From the NCBI RefSeq assembly GCF_030362795.1, contig NZ_JAUCBM010000002.1, forward strand, positions 62,001-126,000: DNA of 64,000 bases. Reading direction: 5' to 3'. Positions within the stretch are counted from its first letter, which is position 1. Each line of letters begins with the position of its first letter. The translations under genes were made by a program, and so were the position numbers. This document shows, piece by piece, positions 61,993 through 64,000 of the stretch. This stretch comes from Pseudochrobactrum kiredjianiae. Its GTDB lineage: Bacteria; Pseudomonadota; Alphaproteobacteria; Rhizobiales; Rhizobiaceae. Below the pieces are notes generated by a model. That model ran no database searches. It was not told the DNA's origin and saw nothing but the letters and a program-made list of their open reading frames with translations.

Positions 61993-63684
61993 CTAGAGCA
62001 GCAACAAAACCATCACCATGCCCCACATTGTCAGCAATGTATTGCTGATTGCATAGGGAACTGTATAGCCAAGCATCGGGACATTACTCTTGGCGGCCTC
62101 TGCCACCATTGCCACCGATGCGGTACTGGTGCGCGCACCACCACAGCAGCCCAAATTGATCGCCGGATCAAAACGGAAAATATATTTGCCGATATAAGGT
62201 GCCAGAAGCATCGGAGTCGCGGTTGCAAAAATCCCCCACAGGAACATTTCAAAACCGACTTCTTTAAGCCCTGCGATAAAGGTCGGCCCTGCGGTGATAC
62301 CAACAACGGCGATAAAAATATTCAAACCCGCCGTGTTCATAAACCAAACGGTCGCGCTTGGTACATTCCCGATCTTCGGCGTAAAACTACGCAGCCAGCC
62401 GAAAATCAGACCAGCAATCAGTGCGCCGCCTGAAGTCGACAATGTAATCGGCACACCGCCGACCGGAATGACAATAGAACCGATCAGACCACCGAGAACG
62501 ATACCTGCGCCCACCAGCACCATATCGGTTACGCTGGTCGGACGATCAGCATAGCCGATTGCATTAACAACAGCATCCGTATGGGTTTTGCTGCCCGTAA
62601 TGCTGACAATATCACCGCGATAGACTTTGCTCTGCGCTTTAACCGGCACATCCACACTCATCGAACCGCGACGGATCCTCTTCAAAAACACACCGCGTGC
62701 GTATGGTTCTTCAGATAGATCAATCAACGAACGACCGGCCAGACCTTTATTCGTCACCACCACATCAACATGCTCAATCGGAATATCGAGCAGCTCATGG
62801 TCCGCCACTTCATCCGCATAATTCGTCCAGCGCACGATAGATTCATGCGGCCCGGAAACGGCAATAACATCGCCGACTTGCAAAATCGTCTCCGGCGTAA
62901 AGTCGATAATCTTACCATCGCGCCGCAAGCGCTCCAGATAAATCCGGCTTCCTGACATTTCCTCGGCTTCAGCCACCGTTTTGCCCGCCACCATATCCGG
63001 CCGCTCCAGGATAAAGGAGCGGACAAGAAACTGATGCCATGCGGTTTCAATCCCTGTGGCCGGCGCACCGACCGACATTTCACGCTCATAACGCTGGCAC
63101 TCTTCCTGCAGATTAATCCGCAGCAATTTAGGCCCCAGAAATGCAACGATCATACCGGTGCCGATGGTGCCGAAGAGATAGGTCACCGCATAAGCAACCG
63201 GAATTGCATCAAGCTGTCTTTTAATCTCCGCAGGCTCCAGACCACTACGATTAAACGCATCTGTAGCAAGGCCGATAGAAGCCGAGATCGTCTGCGAACC
63301 GGCAAGCAGCCCGATAGCAGAACCCGGCTCGAAACCGGCGACAACGCTGGCAATATAAACGGACAACAGACAGAGCAGCGAAATCACCACCGCAAAAATG
63401 GCCTGCGGCAGACCATCGCTGGCAATGCCACGAAAAAACTGCGGCCCCACACCAAAACCCACAGCAAACAAGAACATAATGAAGAAAATAGATTTAATCT
63501 GCGGCGAAATTTCAATGCCGATCTGCCCGATGACGACACCGGCAAGCAGTGTGCCGGTTACTGCACCCAGATTAATCTTTCCGAATTTGATGGCTCCTAC
63601 CCAGAAGCCGATGGCGAGTGCCAGAAATATCGCCAGTTCCGGTGCCGCGCGCAAGGCATCAGCAAACCAATCCCACAAGGCCAT
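61993..63684 (-). CDS. AspT/YidE-family antiporter with two RCK_C (TrkA_C) domains
   Basis: A 563-residue membrane protein. Two hydrophobic blocks (about residues 10-180 and 375-560) flank two soluble TrkA_C-type domains (ETILQVGDVIAVSGPHESIV; VYRGDIVSITGSK). GCCGGARTSTASVAMV near the end is the family motif of aspartate-alanine exchangers. I chose 63684 (MALWDW) as start; the upstream ATG at 63705 has no ribosome site. The gene lies behind an amino acid decarboxylase gene on the same strand, so it may exchange the decarboxylase substrate and product across the membrane. Confidence 0.82.
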   Translation of the reverse strand: MALWDWFADALRAAPELAIFLALAIGFWVGAIKFGKINLGAVTGTLLAGVVIGQIGIEISPQIKSIFFIMFLFAVGFGVGPQFFRGIASDGLPQAIFAVVISLLCLLSVYIASVVAGFEPGSAIGLLAGSQTISASIGLATDAFNRSGLEPAEIKRQLDAIPVAYAVTYLFGTIGTGMIVAFLGPKLLRINLQEECQRYEREMSVGAPATGIETAWHQFLVRSFILERPDMVAGKTVAEAEEMSGSRIYLERLRRDGKIIDFTPETILQVGDVIAVSGPHESIVRWTNYADEVADHELLDIPIEHVDVVVTNKGLAGRSLIDLSEEPYARGVFLKRIRRGSMSVDVPVKAQSKVYRGDIVSITGSKTHTDAVVNAIGYADRPTSVTDMVLVGAGIVLGGLIGSIVIPVGGVPITLSTSGGALIAGLIFGWLRSFTPKIGNVPSATVWFMNTAGLNIFIAVVGITAGPTFIAGLKEVGFEMFLWGIFATATPMLLAPYIGKYIFRFDPAINLGCCGGARTSTASVAMVAEAAKSNVPMLGYTVPYAISNTLLTMWGMVMVLLLL

Positions 63685-63792
63685 GTTTCGATCTCTCTCA
63701 ATCAAACGCCGTATGCATTATCTGAAACACAAGCCGACGTTTCGTTGTAATGTCATGTCACGCAATGCGCATAAATGCTGTTTCCAGAAATG

Positions 63793-63831
63793 AACTGTGC
63801 TTCCGGAAATCTGTCTGCCGGAAGCACAGTT
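63793..63831. other. perfect stem-loop between the decarboxylase and antiporter genes
   Basis: Fourteen-base perfect arms (AACTGTGCTTCCGG and CCGGAAGCACAGTT) around an 11-base loop. No U-run follows on the minus strand. It may stabilise or process the mRNA, or stop transcription with Rho. Confidence 0.65.
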
Positions 63832-63860
63832 CTGCATCTATGCATGTTCAAACAAAGCGA

Positions 63861-64000
63861 TCAGTTGCGTTTCAGAAGCTTGAGCCCCAAAGATTTGTCG
63901 TAACCGTGGATTTCCTTGACATCCAGTTTACGCATGAACTCGATAATCTCTGCGGTAATGACCTGTCCCGGCACCATAATCGGGAAGCCCGGCGGATACG
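63861..64000 (-). CDS. Orn/Lys/Arg decarboxylase, C-terminal end (partial)
   Basis: Only the last 46 residues lie in the window; the 5' part is outside. The visible sequence opens YPPGFPIMVPGQ, the conserved C-terminal signature of the fold-type III-distinct (AAT-fold) ornithine/lysine/arginine decarboxylases, and ends IHGYDKSLGLKLLKRN. It is a PLP enzyme producing putrescine, cadaverine or agmatine. Which one cannot be told from this end. It lies upstream of the AspT-type antiporter on the same strand. Confidence 0.72.
   Translation of the reverse strand, partial: YPPGFPIMVPGQVITAEIIEFMRKLDVKEIHGYDKSLGLKLLKRN

Noticed and set aside
63034-63750. Plus-strand open frame of 238 codons over the antiporter 5' part
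   Set aside because: Antisense to a membrane protein with clear motifs; typical Gln/Arg-rich shadow.
1-64000. CRISPR array, prophage, insertion sequence or integrase
   Set aside because: No regularly spaced repeats, transposase or phage genes were seen on either strand.

Overview
The window looks like chromosomal DNA of an alphaproteobacterium of the Hyphomicrobiales, probably in or near the Brucellaceae (Ochrobactrum/Pseudochrobactrum type). The reasons are a Ros/MucR zinc-finger regulator, an L-lysine 6-dehydrogenase of the Agrobacterium type, a BigR sulfide operon, a Tim44-like membrane protein, rhizobial-style intergenic palindromes and many ABC uptake systems. Base composition is moderate by eye (about half G+C). 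No IS element, phage gene, tRNA, rRNA or CRISPR array is visible. The genus is an inference.

Layout. 1-8.2 kb: a truncated metR faces a minus-strand operon of a MetE-like methyltransferase and a five-gene branched-chain-type ABC importer; a perfect palindrome holding a MetR box lies in front of the operon. An Lrp-type regulator then diverges from azlCD. 8.2-16.1 kb: a ribose-type ABC importer (two permeases, a double ATPase, a binding protein) is followed by DhaK- and DhaL-like kinase subunits. A divergent LacI-type repressor and two matching inverted operators control it. 16.1-22.2 kb: a lipid-type cluster, with PAP2 phosphatase and fatty acid hydroxylase on one strand, and a KAS III/OleA-like condensing enzyme, OleD-like reductase, metallo-beta-lactamase hydrolase and F390-synthetase-like ligase on the other. 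This is the best candidate for an undescribed pathway.

22.3-29.4 kb: MucR-type regulator, cycA, a CidA/LrgB pair with divergent LysR regulator, then glutaryl-CoA dehydrogenase with a class III CoA-transferase (glutarate catabolism). 29.7-38.3 kb: a complete dipeptide-type ABC importer, an FAD-linked 2-hydroxyacid dehydrogenase and an unknown secreted acidic protein. 38.3-46.9 kb: a YhaN/YhaO (Rad50/Mre11-like) pair, a Tim44-like protein, and a sulfide/persulfide operon (Blh, BigR, two YeeE/YedE halves).

46.9-53.1 kb: thiMED under a TPP riboswitch, a fused 2-hydroxyacid dehydrogenase-glycerate kinase, and a RES/Xre toxin-antitoxin pair. 53.1-57.1 kb: a DadA-like oxidase, a lone amino-acid binding protein, L-lysine 6-dehydrogenase and a divergent Lrp-type regulator, which together suggest amino acid (lysine) catabolism that could feed the glutarate genes at 27-29 kb. 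57.2-61.8 kb: a FecI/FecR/TonB-receptor surface-signalling set, probably for heme. 62.0-64.0 kb: an AspT-type antiporter preceded by the cut-off 3' end of an Orn/Lys/Arg decarboxylase gene. All functions rest on motifs and remembered family sequences; no database search was run.
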